From: Paenarthrobacter nicotinovorans | GTDB taxonomy: Bacteria; Actinomycetota; Actinomycetes; Actinomycetales; Micrococcaceae | Assembly: GCF_021919345.1 (NCBI RefSeq) | Contig: NZ_CP089293.1 | Location: 744,001 to 808,000 of the forward strand | Length of the DNA stretch: 64,000 bases | Direction of reading: 5' to 3' | Part shown: one piece after another, positions 16,103-24,787 of the stretch | Position numbering within the stretch: the stretch's first letter is position 1 | How the letters are laid out: the number at the start of each line of letters is the position of its first letter | Translations under genes and position numbers: made by a program | Notes under the pieces: model-generated | Told to the model about the DNA's origin: nothing | What the model saw: only the letters and a program-made list of their open reading frames with translations | Database searches by the model: none

Positions 16103-18268
16103 ATGGCCAACAACTCCCCAAACACTGCCGCTCCCGTGCAATCGACAACCCAGCAGGAGGCGCTGGCTTGCCTTCGCGAACTTGTAGGCCACCCTGAGGC
16201 GCAGTTCCACGATGGCCAGTTCGAAGCGATCGAGGCTTTGGTGGATGCCGGCCGAAGGGCGCTCGTGGTCCAGCGCACCGGCTGGGGAAAGTCCGCCGTC
16301 TACTTCGTTTCATCCTTGCTCTTGCGCCGCAGGGGAGCCGGACCGACCCTGATCGTCTCACCCCTGCTGGCGCTCATGCGTGACCAGGTGGCCGCCGCTG
16401 CGCGTGCAGGTGTCCGTGCTGTGGCCATCAATTCCGCCAACGCCCTTGAATGGGACACAGTCCTGGCCCAGTTGGCGGCAGACGAGGTCGACGTTCTCCT
16501 CGTGTCTCCCGAGCGCCTGACCAATCCGTCCTTCCGGGAGAACCAGCTTCCGGAGCTTATCCGGAGGACAGGGCTTCTAGTGATCGACGAAGCCCACTGT
16601 ATTTCCGACTGGGGACACGACTTCCGGCCCGATTACCGCCGCATCTCCGACCTCATCGCCCAGTTGCCGGAGACCGTTCCAGTCCTGGCAACCACTGCTA
16701 CTGCCAACTCCAGGGTGGTCCATGACATTGAAGAGCAGCTCGGCGCAGGAGTGCTGACCATCCGCGGGGGCTTGGGGCGGGAGTCGCTGCGTCTTGGGGT
16801 CCTTAATCTCTCCGACTCCAAGGACCGGCTGGGCTGGCTGCTGACCCACCTTGCAGACATGCCGGGGAGCGGCATCATTTATACGCTCACCGTCTCTGCG
16901 GCCGAGGACACTGCGCGGTTGCTTGCCGGAGCCGGACACAACGTGCTCTCTTACACAGGCAGGACCGATCCCGCTGACCGGGAGCGGGCAGAGCAACTGC
17001 TCAAGGACAATCAGGTGAAGGCGCTGGTGGCAACCTCTGCCCTGGGCATGGGCTTCGACAAACCCGACCTCGGCTTCGTGATCCACCTTGGGGCGCCATC
17101 ATCACCGGTCGCCTACTACCAGCAAGTCGGCCGCGCGGGCCGTGGCGCCGCCAATGCCGATGTACTGCTCCTTCCTGGGTCGGAAGACCGCGAGATCTGG
17201 CAATACTTCGCTACAGCATCCATGCCGTCCGAGGAGAAGGCAGCTGCCGTGCTGGCTGTCCTCGGCGATGCCGGCACAGCCATGTCCACCGTCGCATTGG
17301 AAGCCCGCGTGGACCTTCGCCGGACGCCACTGGAATTGCTCTTGAAGGTTTTGGCGGTGGATGGCGCCGTCGAGCGCGTTGGCGGCGGTTGGCGGTCAAC
17401 CGGCCGGCCATGGAATTACGACGCCGAACGCTATGCGCGCATTGCCGAGGCGCGGGTGGATGAGCAGGATTCCATGGTGGTCTACCAGGACACGGCCGGT
17501 TGCCGGATGGAGTACATCACCTCGGTGCTTGATGATGAAACTGCTGCCGCCTGTGGACGTTGTGACAACTGTGCGGGCCGATGGTTCCCTGTGGATGTGG
17601 CGGACTCGGCGGTGGAGGCGGCAGATCAGACTCTTCGCCGGGCAGGAATCGCAATAGAGCCGCGCCTTCAATGGCCCAGCGGAATGGACCGGCTCGGTGT
17701 TGCCGTCAAGGGAAAGATCAAACCCGACGAAAGCGTTGCAGAGGGACGTGTCCTGGCCAGGCTGACAGACCTTGGCTGGGGCGGCGCCCTCCGTGAACTG
17801 TTTGCTGCCGGTGCGCCGGACCGGGCCGTAGATCAGGGGATGCTGCAGGCATGCGTGCAGGTCCTGAGGGAGTGGTCAGGCGCCGAGGGCGGAACGCCGT
17901 GGAGCGGCGTCGGACGCCCGGTGGCCGTCGTCAGCATCCCGTCGCGAAGCAAACCGCAACTAGTGGATTCGCTGGCCCAGGGGATAGCCGGAATAGGCAG
18001 AATGCCGTACTTGGGGCAGCTGCAGCCGGCTCACGGTGGTCCAACCGGCGCGCGTGGCGGCAATAGCGCCTACAGGCTCGCCGGCGTGTGGGACCGGCTG
18101 GTGGTCGGGCCTGAACTTGCCCAGGCTCTTGCCGATATTGGGAGCCAGCCTGTGTTGTTGGTGGACGATCTGGTCGACAGTCGCTGGACGATGACGGTAT
18201 CGGCACGGGCTTTGCGGCAGGCAGGCGCAGCAGCGGTCCTCCCACTTGCATTGGCGCAAGCGGGGTAG
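16103..18268 (+). CDS. RecQ-family DNA helicase with C-terminal phosphoribosyltransferase-like domain
   Basis: ATP-dependent 3'-5' DNA helicase for repair or recombination. The 721 residues have the motor domain with Walker A RTGWGKS (58-64), DEAH at 162-165 and the RecQ aromatic-rich loop after it (CISDWGHDFRPDYRRIS), then QVGRAGRG of motif VI and a zinc-type cysteine set ending CGRCDNC. The last 110 residues instead resemble a phosphoribosyltransferase: PVLLVDDLVDSRWT has the shape of a PRPP-binding loop, followed by ALRQAGAAAVLPLALA. The Walker A has Arg where Gly is usual. The ribosome site is weak. DnaA-box-like sequences precede it. Confidence 0.9.
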   Translation: MANNSPNTAAPVQSTTQQEALACLRELVGHPEAQFHDGQFEAIEALVDAGRRALVVQRTGWGKSAVYFVSSLLLRRRGAGPTLIVSPLLALMRDQVAAAARAGVRAVAINSANALEWDTVLAQLAADEVDVLLVSPERLTNPSFRENQLPELIRRTGLLVIDEAHCISDWGHDFRPDYRRISDLIAQLPETVPVLATTATANSRVVHDIEEQLGAGVLTIRGGLGRESLRLGVLNLSDSKDRLGWLLTHLADMPGSGIIYTLTVSAAEDTARLLAGAGHNVLSYTGRTDPADRERAEQLLKDNQVKALVATSALGMGFDKPDLGFVIHLGAPSSPVAYYQQVGRAGRGAANADVLLLPGSEDREIWQYFATASMPSEEKAAAVLAVLGDAGTAMSTVALEARVDLRRTPLELLLKVLAVDGAVERVGGGWRSTGRPWNYDAERYARIAEARVDEQDSMVVYQDTAGCRMEYITSVLDDETAAACGRCDNCAGRWFPVDVADSAVEAADQTLRRAGIAIEPRLQWPSGMDRLGVAVKGKIKPDESVAEGRVLARLTDLGWGGALRELFAAGAPDRAVDQGMLQACVQVLREWSGAEGGTPWSGVGRPVAVVSIPSRSKPQLVDSLAQGIAGIGRMPYLGQLQPAHGGPTGARGGNSAYRLAGVWDRLVVGPELAQALADIGSQPVLLVDDLVDSRWTMTVSARALRQAGAAAVLPLALAQAG

Positions 18269-18380
18269 CGGAAGGTAGGAAAGCGTCATTTTGTGATCGC
18301 TCCCACATCAGGTCTATAGGATCGAGGAAACGCCCCCTGCTGCCTTCGTGGAGCACCAGCGACGAACTTGGACCGGAGCC

Positions 18381-19820
18381 ATGACCACAAGACCCAGCGC
18401 AGGCATCGAAGAAGCCAGCGAGACCAGTTGGCGCCCCCGCTTGGCCTTGTTGGTGGCCGCGACGTTTTTCATGGAGTTCCTTGACGGGACTATCCTGACC
18501 ACCGCTATTCCGAGCATTGCGTCCGACTTCCGAGTCGCACCGGCCGACATCAACATCACCATGACGGCCTACTTGGTGACGGTCGCGATGGGAATCCCAC
18601 TGAGCAGTTGGCTCGCTGAACGGTTCGGCGCTCGCCGGATCTTCTGCCTGGCCATAGCCGTTTTCACCATTGCTTCCCTGCTCTGCGCCGTGAGCACCGA
18701 CCTGACCATGCTCACACTCAGCCGGGTGGCCCAAGGGATGGGCGGGGCCATGATGGTTCCTGTCGGGACACTGGTGGTCCTGCGGGGTACGCCGAAATCC
18801 GAGCTCCTTCGGGCAACGGCCTATCTGGTCTGGCCCGGGCTCCTCGCACCGGTACTTGCGCCGATGGTCGGTGGCGCCCTCACAACGTTCCTTTCCTGGC
18901 ATTGGATCTTCCTCATCAACATCCCGCTGGGCCTGGCAGCCTTCATCGCTGCACTTCGGCTGGTGCCTCGGACGCAATTCGATGGAAAGCGCCGCCTTGA
19001 CTGGTTCGGGCTGATGCTGACCACCCTTGGCGTCGGGGCGTTGGTGGTGGGGCTGGAAACCTTGGGCGGCCACGCATCCAATGTCCTCGCTGTAGTGGTG
19101 GTAACCGCCGGAGTGCTGTCCTTGGCAGGGGCGGTCTGGTGGATGGGGAAAGCGAAAGTACCACTGTTCAACCTCAGCGTCTTCGGTACCAGGACTTTCC
19201 GGGCGACCTCAACCGGTGGCTTCATCTACCGGCTGACCATCAGTTCGGTCCCCTTCTTGTTGCCCCTGATGTTCCAGGCTGGATTCGGCTGGGACCCGCT
19301 GAAGGCCGGCGTCATGGTGGCGGCAGTCTTCGTCGGCAATATCGGGATCAAACCTGCCACCACGCCACTGATCAGGCGCTTCGGGTTCAAAGCCGTGCTT
19401 GTCTTCGCGTCGTTCGCTTCCGCCGTAACGTTCGCTTTGTGCGCGTTCCTTGACGCCCAAACACCGGAACCGCTGATTTTCGCTTTGCTGCTGTTCAGCG
19501 GCGCCTTCCGCTCCATTGGTTTTTCCGCCTACGCTTCGGTGCAATATGCGGACATCGTCCCGGGGCAGCTGCCCTCGGCCAACGCCATCTCGGCAACCCT
19601 CGTTCAGTTGGCAGCTGCGGCCGGGATCGCGGTGGGAGCTTTGTTCCTGCGCCTCTTCGAAGCCACGGGTCTTTTCGGGACGGACCAGGTGGGGGCATAC
19701 AAGGGTGCTTTCATCGCCATGGCCGTCCTGATGCTCATCAGTACGGTGGACAGCCTGACCCTCCACCGTCACGCAGGAGCCGAGGTCAGCGGTACCTCAG
19801 CCGGGGCAAAGCGCGCCTGA
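18381..19820 (+). CDS. MFS multidrug exporter, DHA2 (14-helix) type
   Basis: Probable proton-driven export of drugs or metabolites. The 479 residues form about 14 membrane helices. Motifs typical of the DHA2 group are present: FLDGTILTTAIPSIA in helix 1, ERFGARRIF in the helix 2-3 loop and GLLAPVLAPMVGGALTTFLSWHWIFLIN-type helix 5 sequence (motif C, GPxLGG-like). ATG 18381 follows GGAG; an in-frame GTG at 18348 is less likely. It stands alone, 112 nt after recQ, with no adjacent regulator, and converges on tRNA-Ser. Substrate unknown. Confidence 0.88.
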   Translation: MTTRPSAGIEEASETSWRPRLALLVAATFFMEFLDGTILTTAIPSIASDFRVAPADINITMTAYLVTVAMGIPLSSWLAERFGARRIFCLAIAVFTIASLLCAVSTDLTMLTLSRVAQGMGGAMMVPVGTLVVLRGTPKSELLRATAYLVWPGLLAPVLAPMVGGALTTFLSWHWIFLINIPLGLAAFIAALRLVPRTQFDGKRRLDWFGLMLTTLGVGALVVGLETLGGHASNVLAVVVVTAGVLSLAGAVWWMGKAKVPLFNLSVFGTRTFRATSTGGFIYRLTISSVPFLLPLMFQAGFGWDPLKAGVMVAAVFVGNIGIKPATTPLIRRFGFKAVLVFASFASAVTFALCAFLDAQTPEPLIFALLLFSGAFRSIGFSAYASVQYADIVPGQLPSANAISATLVQLAAAAGIAVGALFLRLFEATGLFGTDQVGAYKGAFIAMAVLMLISTVDSLTLHRHAGAEVSGTSAGAKRA

Positions 19821-19921
19821 ACCCTGCCGGCGGGCGTCCCGGCTTGGTCGCTGGCGCTGACACTGGCGCTGCCACGGCCGCCGCCACGGGCGCTGCCACG
19901 GCCATTGGCTCGCTTAAACGC

Positions 19922-19950
19922 AAAAGGCCCCGGTTCGAAAACCGGGGCCT
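19922..19950 (-). terminator. Terminator of tRNA-Ser (GCT)
   Basis: A 10-bp stem AGGCCCCGGT with a 6-nt loop (19925-19950) and a short T-run on the minus strand begins 6 nt after the tRNA. Confidence 0.85.
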
Positions 19951-19955
19951 GTTCG

Positions 19956-20043
19956 CGGAGACGGGGGGATTTGAACCCCCGGTGGAGTTGTGCCCCACAC
20001 TTCATTAGCAGTGAAGCCCATTCGGCCGCTCTGGCACGTCTCC
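19956..20043 (-). tRNA. tRNA-Ser (GCT)
   Basis: 88 nt with acceptor GGAGACG, long variable arm as in class II tRNAs, anticodon stem CTTCA/TGAAG with loop CTGCTAA (anticodon GCT) and T-loop GGTTCAAATCC. Discriminator G. Confidence 0.95.
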
Positions 20044-20186
20044 CTTTGCTATTGCTAGCCCACCAAGGATACGCAGAACCTGCCGTCCAGCGCAAAACAC
20101 GCCAAAGCCGGGTGTCCGTTTCGATGTCCCGCTGCTATTCGTGCCGTGCGCGTGGCCTTGTGCGCAGGGAACCATCGAAACAGGCG

Positions 20187-22469
20187 TCAGTTGCTTCCGG
20201 CCAGGGAAACCCACAGAAAGTGGTTGCTCCGTGCCTGCAGTGCTGCAGCCTGCCGGTTGTCCGAGGCTCCCGCGTGCCCACCTTCGAGGGCTTCGTGGAA
20301 CCAGACGTTCGGAATCCCCATGGCCTGCATCCGTGCCGCCATCTTCCGGGCCTGCACCGGCCCCACCCGGTCGTCAGAGGTTGCTGTCCAGATTAAGGTT
20401 TCGGGGTACTCCACGCCGTCCCGAAGCAGGTGGTACGGCGAGAAAGTCCGGATGAAATCCCATTGTTCCGGCACATCCGGGTCACCGTACTCGGCAATCC
20501 AGGAGTAGCCCGCCGAGAGCTTGGTGTACCGGCGCATGTCCAGGAGGGGCACGCCACAGGAGACAGCGCCAAACAGTTCCGGGTACTGGGTCAGCATGTT
20601 GCCCACCAGCAGGCCACCATTGGAGCCGCCCACGCAGCCCAAGCGACGACGACTGGTCACGCCACGCGAGATCAGGTCCTTGGCTACTGCGGCGAAGTCC
20701 TCGTAGGCACGGTGACGGTTCTCCTGGAGTGCTGCACGGTGCCACGAGGGGCCATACTCCCCGCCGCCGCGGATGTTGGCAACCACGTACACGCCGCCGC
20801 GTGAGTGGGCGGCAGCCCCGTCGTCGGACGCTATGCCCGCAGTACGGCGCTCCAGCCAGGCGCGCCCGATCGTCCCGCTGTACGCCGGGGTACGGGAAAC
20901 TTCGAACCCGCCGTAGCCGGAGAGCTGGGTGGGGTTCTCCCCGTCCAGTACCAGGTCCTTGGAGGCCACTTGGAAGTACGGAACCTTGGTGCCATCCAAG
21001 GAAACCGCGAAGTGCTGCTGGACCTCGTAGGCGGCTTCGTTGAAGAACGACGGCGACCGCTTCACTTCGGTGTGCCGGCTCACCACGCCACCGCTCACCA
21101 CGCCGCCGTCAGCCACGTCACCGTCGGCCGTGTCCTGCGCTGCTGCAGGCGAAAGCGTCCCCCGGGTCAAAGTGGTGGGTGTCGTGAAGCCTGTGGCCAC
21201 CAACCAGAAGTCGTTCCCGGCTCCGGAGTCGGAGACGTCCTCATCATCCACGGCGTAGGCATTGACGTCGTGCAGGGGAGGGCAGGCGTCCAGGACGGTG
21301 GAGGCCCACGAGCCCGAGGCGTCAACAGCCGACGGATCCAGGACCCTGATCTCGGAGGAGACGTCCCGGAGGAGGTTCAGCAGCAGGTAATCCTTGGTCC
21401 AGCTCCAGGACTGCAATGACGTGTGGGCATCAGGGGTGAACAGGACCAGCAGCTCGGCCGGGCCAGCCAGGTAGCTTTCGAAATCTGCGGCCAGCAGGGA
21501 GCCGGCCGGGTACGTGACCCCCGCTGCTTCCCAGTCGCCCTGGGGGCGGAAAAGCAGCCAATCGCGGTGGACGCTGATGTTGACATCGGTGGGCACGTCA
21601 ATGGCCACCCACGAGTCGTCGCGCAGCAGCCACGTACTGCGGTTGTAGAAGTCGATGTAGTCAACGGCGAAGGTCCGCTCGAAACCGGGCGTGGAATCGT
21701 GCGCCACCATGGCCAGCATGTGGTTCTCCGGAATTTCGAACAGGCGCTCAGCGTCCGCGAGCGACTGCCCGCGGCGAAGCTTGACGCCGGTCCGTGCATA
21801 GGAGGACGACGTGGCGGGCAAGCCTTCAGCTGTGCTGGACACGAGAAGGGTGTCGGCATCCAACCAGCTGATGTTGCCTTTGGCTGTGGGAATGTCGAAG
21901 CCACCTGCTGCCGGGTCCACGAAGGTTCGCGTTTCGACGTCGAACTCGCGGTGGCGGTCGGCGTCGCCCCCGTCGGGGGAGAGCGAAACCATGGCAAAGC
22001 GGTACTCTGCGCCGTCCGAAGGACGGAGGAAACCGGCGCCGTGGAACACCCACTCAACACCTTCAGCAGCGGCAAGGGCATCGACGTCGAGCAGTACATC
22101 CCACTCGGGATCCTCGGTGAGGTAGCTCTCCCAGGTGGTGCGGCGCCAAAGGCCCTTGGGGTGCTCCTGGTCCTTCCAGAAGTTGTAGTAGAAATCGCCG
22201 CGTTTGTTGACCATGGCGATCCGGTCCGTGGAGTCCAGGACTTCCAGGATGCCGGACTCGACCGCCGCGTAATCGGCGTCTTCGAGCAGCTCTTCGGTGC
22301 GGGCGTTCTGTTCCCTGACCCAGGCCAACTGCTCTTCGCCGTGGATGTCCTCAAGCCAGGCGTTTTCATCCGTGGGCTCAGGTGCGGACTCCGCCGCGTG
22401 GCGCGGTCCGGAGGCCGGCGCGGTGTCATTCCCGGAAAGTGGCGACGGATCAGCTTCTGTGGTGGTCAT
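20187..22469 (-). CDS. Prolyl oligopeptidase family (S9A) serine peptidase
   Basis: Cytoplasmic peptidase of short peptides, no signal peptide. The 760 residues start with an N-terminal helix (ENAWLEDIHGEEQLAWVREQ), then a beta-propeller to about residue 480 and an alpha/beta-hydrolase domain. The catalytic set is visible: Ser in GGSNGG, Asp in TSDDRVGP and His in EGGHAGA. ATG 22469 follows GGATGGGG; an upstream in-frame ATG would shorten the gap to the divergent flavoprotein gene. The segment with a run of D, G and V (DTADGDVADGGVVSGGVVS) in the propeller looks like an insertion. Confidence 0.92.
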   Translation of the reverse strand: MTTTEADPSPLSGNDTAPASGPRHAAESAPEPTDENAWLEDIHGEEQLAWVREQNARTEELLEDADYAAVESGILEVLDSTDRIAMVNKRGDFYYNFWKDQEHPKGLWRRTTWESYLTEDPEWDVLLDVDALAAAEGVEWVFHGAGFLRPSDGAEYRFAMVSLSPDGGDADRHREFDVETRTFVDPAAGGFDIPTAKGNISWLDADTLLVSSTAEGLPATSSSYARTGVKLRRGQSLADAERLFEIPENHMLAMVAHDSTPGFERTFAVDYIDFYNRSTWLLRDDSWVAIDVPTDVNISVHRDWLLFRPQGDWEAAGVTYPAGSLLAADFESYLAGPAELLVLFTPDAHTSLQSWSWTKDYLLLNLLRDVSSEIRVLDPSAVDASGSWASTVLDACPPLHDVNAYAVDDEDVSDSGAGNDFWLVATGFTTPTTLTRGTLSPAAAQDTADGDVADGGVVSGGVVSRHTEVKRSPSFFNEAAYEVQQHFAVSLDGTKVPYFQVASKDLVLDGENPTQLSGYGGFEVSRTPAYSGTIGRAWLERRTAGIASDDGAAAHSRGGVYVVANIRGGGEYGPSWHRAALQENRHRAYEDFAAVAKDLISRGVTSRRRLGCVGGSNGGLLVGNMLTQYPELFGAVSCGVPLLDMRRYTKLSAGYSWIAEYGDPDVPEQWDFIRTFSPYHLLRDGVEYPETLIWTATSDDRVGPVQARKMAARMQAMGIPNVWFHEALEGGHAGASDNRQAAALQARSNHFLWVSLAGSN

Positions 22470-22529
22470 CGCCCCATCCAAGCAACACACTTCGACGGTA
22501 AGCAAGTCACGCAGAAGTTAGGCTGGAGC

Positions 22530-24467
22530 GTGGCTAAATCCCAAATCAACCGTGTTGCCCTTGTGGGGGCGGGCCCTCGGGGCACCAGTGTCCTCGAACG
22601 GTTGCTCGCGAATTGGGCTGCGAAGAGAGCTGGAGGCGCCACCCTGCAGATCCATGTGGTGGATCCGTACCCCGCCGGCTCCGGACACGTGTGGCAGCCG
22701 GAACAGTCGCGCCTCTACCTGATGAACACCCAGTCGTTCTATCCCACCCTCATCCCCGAGGATTCCGGATTGGCGGCACCGTTGGCGGGTGGTTCCTTCG
22801 ACCAGTGGCGCGAGGCCCGGCGTCGCGACGGTGCCGGGCTGAACGACGCCGAAAAGGCAGAGCTGGCCACGCTCGAGTCCCACGATTTCCCCAGCCGTGC
22901 GCTGTACGGGCGGTACCTGCGCCAAACCCTGGCCGGGTTGCTGGAGCGGAAGCCCGAGGGCGTGGAAGTCACCTTCCATGAAACGCTCGCCGTTGCGGCG
23001 CGGCCCGTGGACGGGATGTTCGACGTCGAACTGGTCGACGGCGGCACGCTCACCGTCGATTCGGTGGTGCTGGCTCTGGGTCACATCGAATCACGGCTGA
23101 ATCCGGAGCAGAAATCATTCAAGCGCGCAGCTGACGAGTTGGGCCTGCTGTACTTCCCGCCGGCACCGCCCGCCGACGTTGACTGGCAGGTTGTGCCGGA
23201 CAATGAGCCGGTTCTTGTCCGCGGCATGGGCTTGAACTTCTTTGATGTGATGGGTCAGCTGACCGAAGGCCGCGGCGGCAAGTTCCTTGAAGCCGGAGCG
23301 CCCGGTGCCGGGGTGTTGGAGTACCGGGCCTCGGGCCGGGAGCCCAGGATCATCGCCGCGTCACGCAGGGGAACGCCGTACCGGGCCAAAGCCGGTTTGG
23401 AGGGCTATTACCCGCGCAGCATCACCATGCGCTACCTGACCGAGGACGCAGTGGACCGGTTCCGGGCCGCAGGCATCCAGCCCGGCTTCGACCATGACCT
23501 GTGGCCCTTGCTGCACCGGGACGCGCTGTGGGCCTATTATTCGACGCTGGCCCGGTCCCAGCCGGCCGCGATCAAGGACCCGGCGCAGTTCCTGGCCGAC
23601 CTCGAAGACGCGCTCCAACCGCATGCCCACACCACGGCAAACTGGGAAAGCGACGTGGAGGTCCTGGTTGAAAAGCATGTGGTGGCATCACGGCGTTTGA
23701 ACCTGCGCGGGCTCGCGGCGCCGTTGGCGGGCCGGACGTTCGCGTCACGGCGTGACCTGGATGCTGCGATCACCGCGTACCTGGACGACGACGCGCGGCG
23801 TTCGGCGCTGGGCGAATCGGACCCCGTGAAGATGGCCATCGGCGCGCTCCACACCGGCCGTGCCATCCTCAAGACCGTTGTAGCCGACGGCGGCATCACC
23901 GACGAGTCCTGGCTGGCAGGGCTGCGCGGCTGGTTCGAGTCGTTTGTCGAAGGGTTGGCCAGCGGACCTCCTGCGCTGCGTTCGGAGCAGCTGGCCGCCT
24001 TGGCGCGTGCCGGCGTCGTGAGTTTTGTGGGACCGGACCCCAAGTTCAGCGTCGATCGTGGCGCAAAAGTGTTCCGGGCGGCGTCACCCTGGGTCCACGA
24101 GGGGCCCGCTGAAGCACGCACCCTGATCGAAGCGATGTCACCCGCCAACAGGGTGGGCATCAACATTTCTCCGCTGCTCGAGCAGCTCATGGCCGACGGC
24201 CTGGTGCGGACCAAGATCATGATGAGTGTGGAGGGGACGCCCATGCAAACCACCGGCCTGGACGTTGAGCCGCACCCTTACCGTCCCCTTGCCGCCAACG
24301 GATCCATCACGGAAAACATGTACGTTCTGGGCTTGCAGTTGTCCGCGTCGCAGTGGGGCAATGCCATTGCCGCCGAAGCCCGTCCCCGCTCCGGGCGGGC
24401 CTATGCCAGCGGCCAGCGGACCTTGCGGGACGCTGACGAGATCGCCCGCAGCATCCTGGGCCTCTAG
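22530..24467 (+). CDS. FAD/NAD(P)-binding protein of unknown function
   Basis: Large predicted flavoprotein; reaction unknown. The 645 residues open with a dinucleotide-binding fold VALVGAGPRGTSVLERLL (about 8-25) and the family feature HVVDPYPAGSGHVW; a second strand-turn VDSVVLALGHIESR fits the NAD_binding_9 type. No membrane helix or signal peptide. Start GTG 22530 with GGAG nearby; the frame remains open for a further 1.1 kb upstream, but that stretch is antisense to the peptidase. It is divergent from the peptidase across 60 nt and upstream of the riboswitch region; no shared function is evident. Confidence 0.8.
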   Translation: MAKSQINRVALVGAGPRGTSVLERLLANWAAKRAGGATLQIHVVDPYPAGSGHVWQPEQSRLYLMNTQSFYPTLIPEDSGLAAPLAGGSFDQWREARRRDGAGLNDAEKAELATLESHDFPSRALYGRYLRQTLAGLLERKPEGVEVTFHETLAVAARPVDGMFDVELVDGGTLTVDSVVLALGHIESRLNPEQKSFKRAADELGLLYFPPAPPADVDWQVVPDNEPVLVRGMGLNFFDVMGQLTEGRGGKFLEAGAPGAGVLEYRASGREPRIIAASRRGTPYRAKAGLEGYYPRSITMRYLTEDAVDRFRAAGIQPGFDHDLWPLLHRDALWAYYSTLARSQPAAIKDPAQFLADLEDALQPHAHTTANWESDVEVLVEKHVVASRRLNLRGLAAPLAGRTFASRRDLDAAITAYLDDDARRSALGESDPVKMAIGALHTGRAILKTVVADGGITDESWLAGLRGWFESFVEGLASGPPALRSEQLAALARAGVVSFVGPDPKFSVDRGAKVFRAASPWVHEGPAEARTLIEAMSPANRVGINISPLLEQLMADGLVRTKIMMSVEGTPMQTTGLDVEPHPYRPLAANGSITENMYVLGLQLSASQWGNAIAAEARPRSGRAYASGQRTLRDADEIARSILGL

Positions 24468-24550
24468 CCGTCACAGGCTTGCGTTGCCTGCCAGCCTTCG
24501 TTACTGTGTGAGCTGCATCACCCGCAAGGGTGTGCGCGCTTTTGATCTGC

Positions 24551-24738
24551 GGCGGGAGAGTCCTGCCGGTACATCCCGTCAGGCGCCGTAGGAGCAAACC
24601 CTCCCCAGGAATCTCTCAGGCCCATGTACCGCCGCGGCGAGGCAACTCTGGAAAGCAGTCCGGCCATACCGGACTCACCGAAGGTGCAAGCAGGCCCATG
24701 CCCGCGGAAACTCTCAGGTCCACGTACAGAGCGGGGAG
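24551..24738 (+). ncRNA. Tandem glycine riboswitch
   Basis: Two glycine aptamers in series match the gcvT motif. Aptamer 1 (about 24551-24633): GGGAGAGTCCTG, GCGCCGTAGGAGCAA, AATCTCTCAGGC. Aptamer 2 (about 24642-24738): AACTCTGGAAAGCAG, CACCGAAGGTGCAAGC, GGAAACTCTCAGGT and ACAGAGCGGGGAGG. The short linker between them is typical of the cooperative tandem form. It lies 50 nt before the permease start, which indicates glycine-dependent control of that gene. Confidence 0.9.
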
Positions 24739-24752
24739 GAACCCGAATCAAT

Positions 24753-24769
24753 GCGGCACCTTGTGCCGC
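24753..24769 (+). promoter_or_regulatory. Hairpin in the riboswitch expression platform
   Basis: GCGGCAC-ctt-GTGCCGC is a 7-bp hairpin between aptamer 2 and the ribosome site (ACGGAG at 24777-24782). It lacks a T-run, so it is more likely to act on translation than as a terminator; which fold glycine favours is not determined. Confidence 0.55.
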
Positions 24770-24787
24770 CTGAACGACGGAGTTCCT

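Noticed and set aside
19865..19906. Repeated GGCGCTGCCACGGCC segments after the exporter gene
   Set aside because: Only two imperfect copies in a GC-rich stretch; not an array and no function suggested.
21423..22529. 1.1-kb N-terminal extension of the flavoprotein frame
   Set aside because: It is antisense to the prolyl-oligopeptidase; the dinucleotide-binding motif begins only after GTG 22530, which has a ribosome site.
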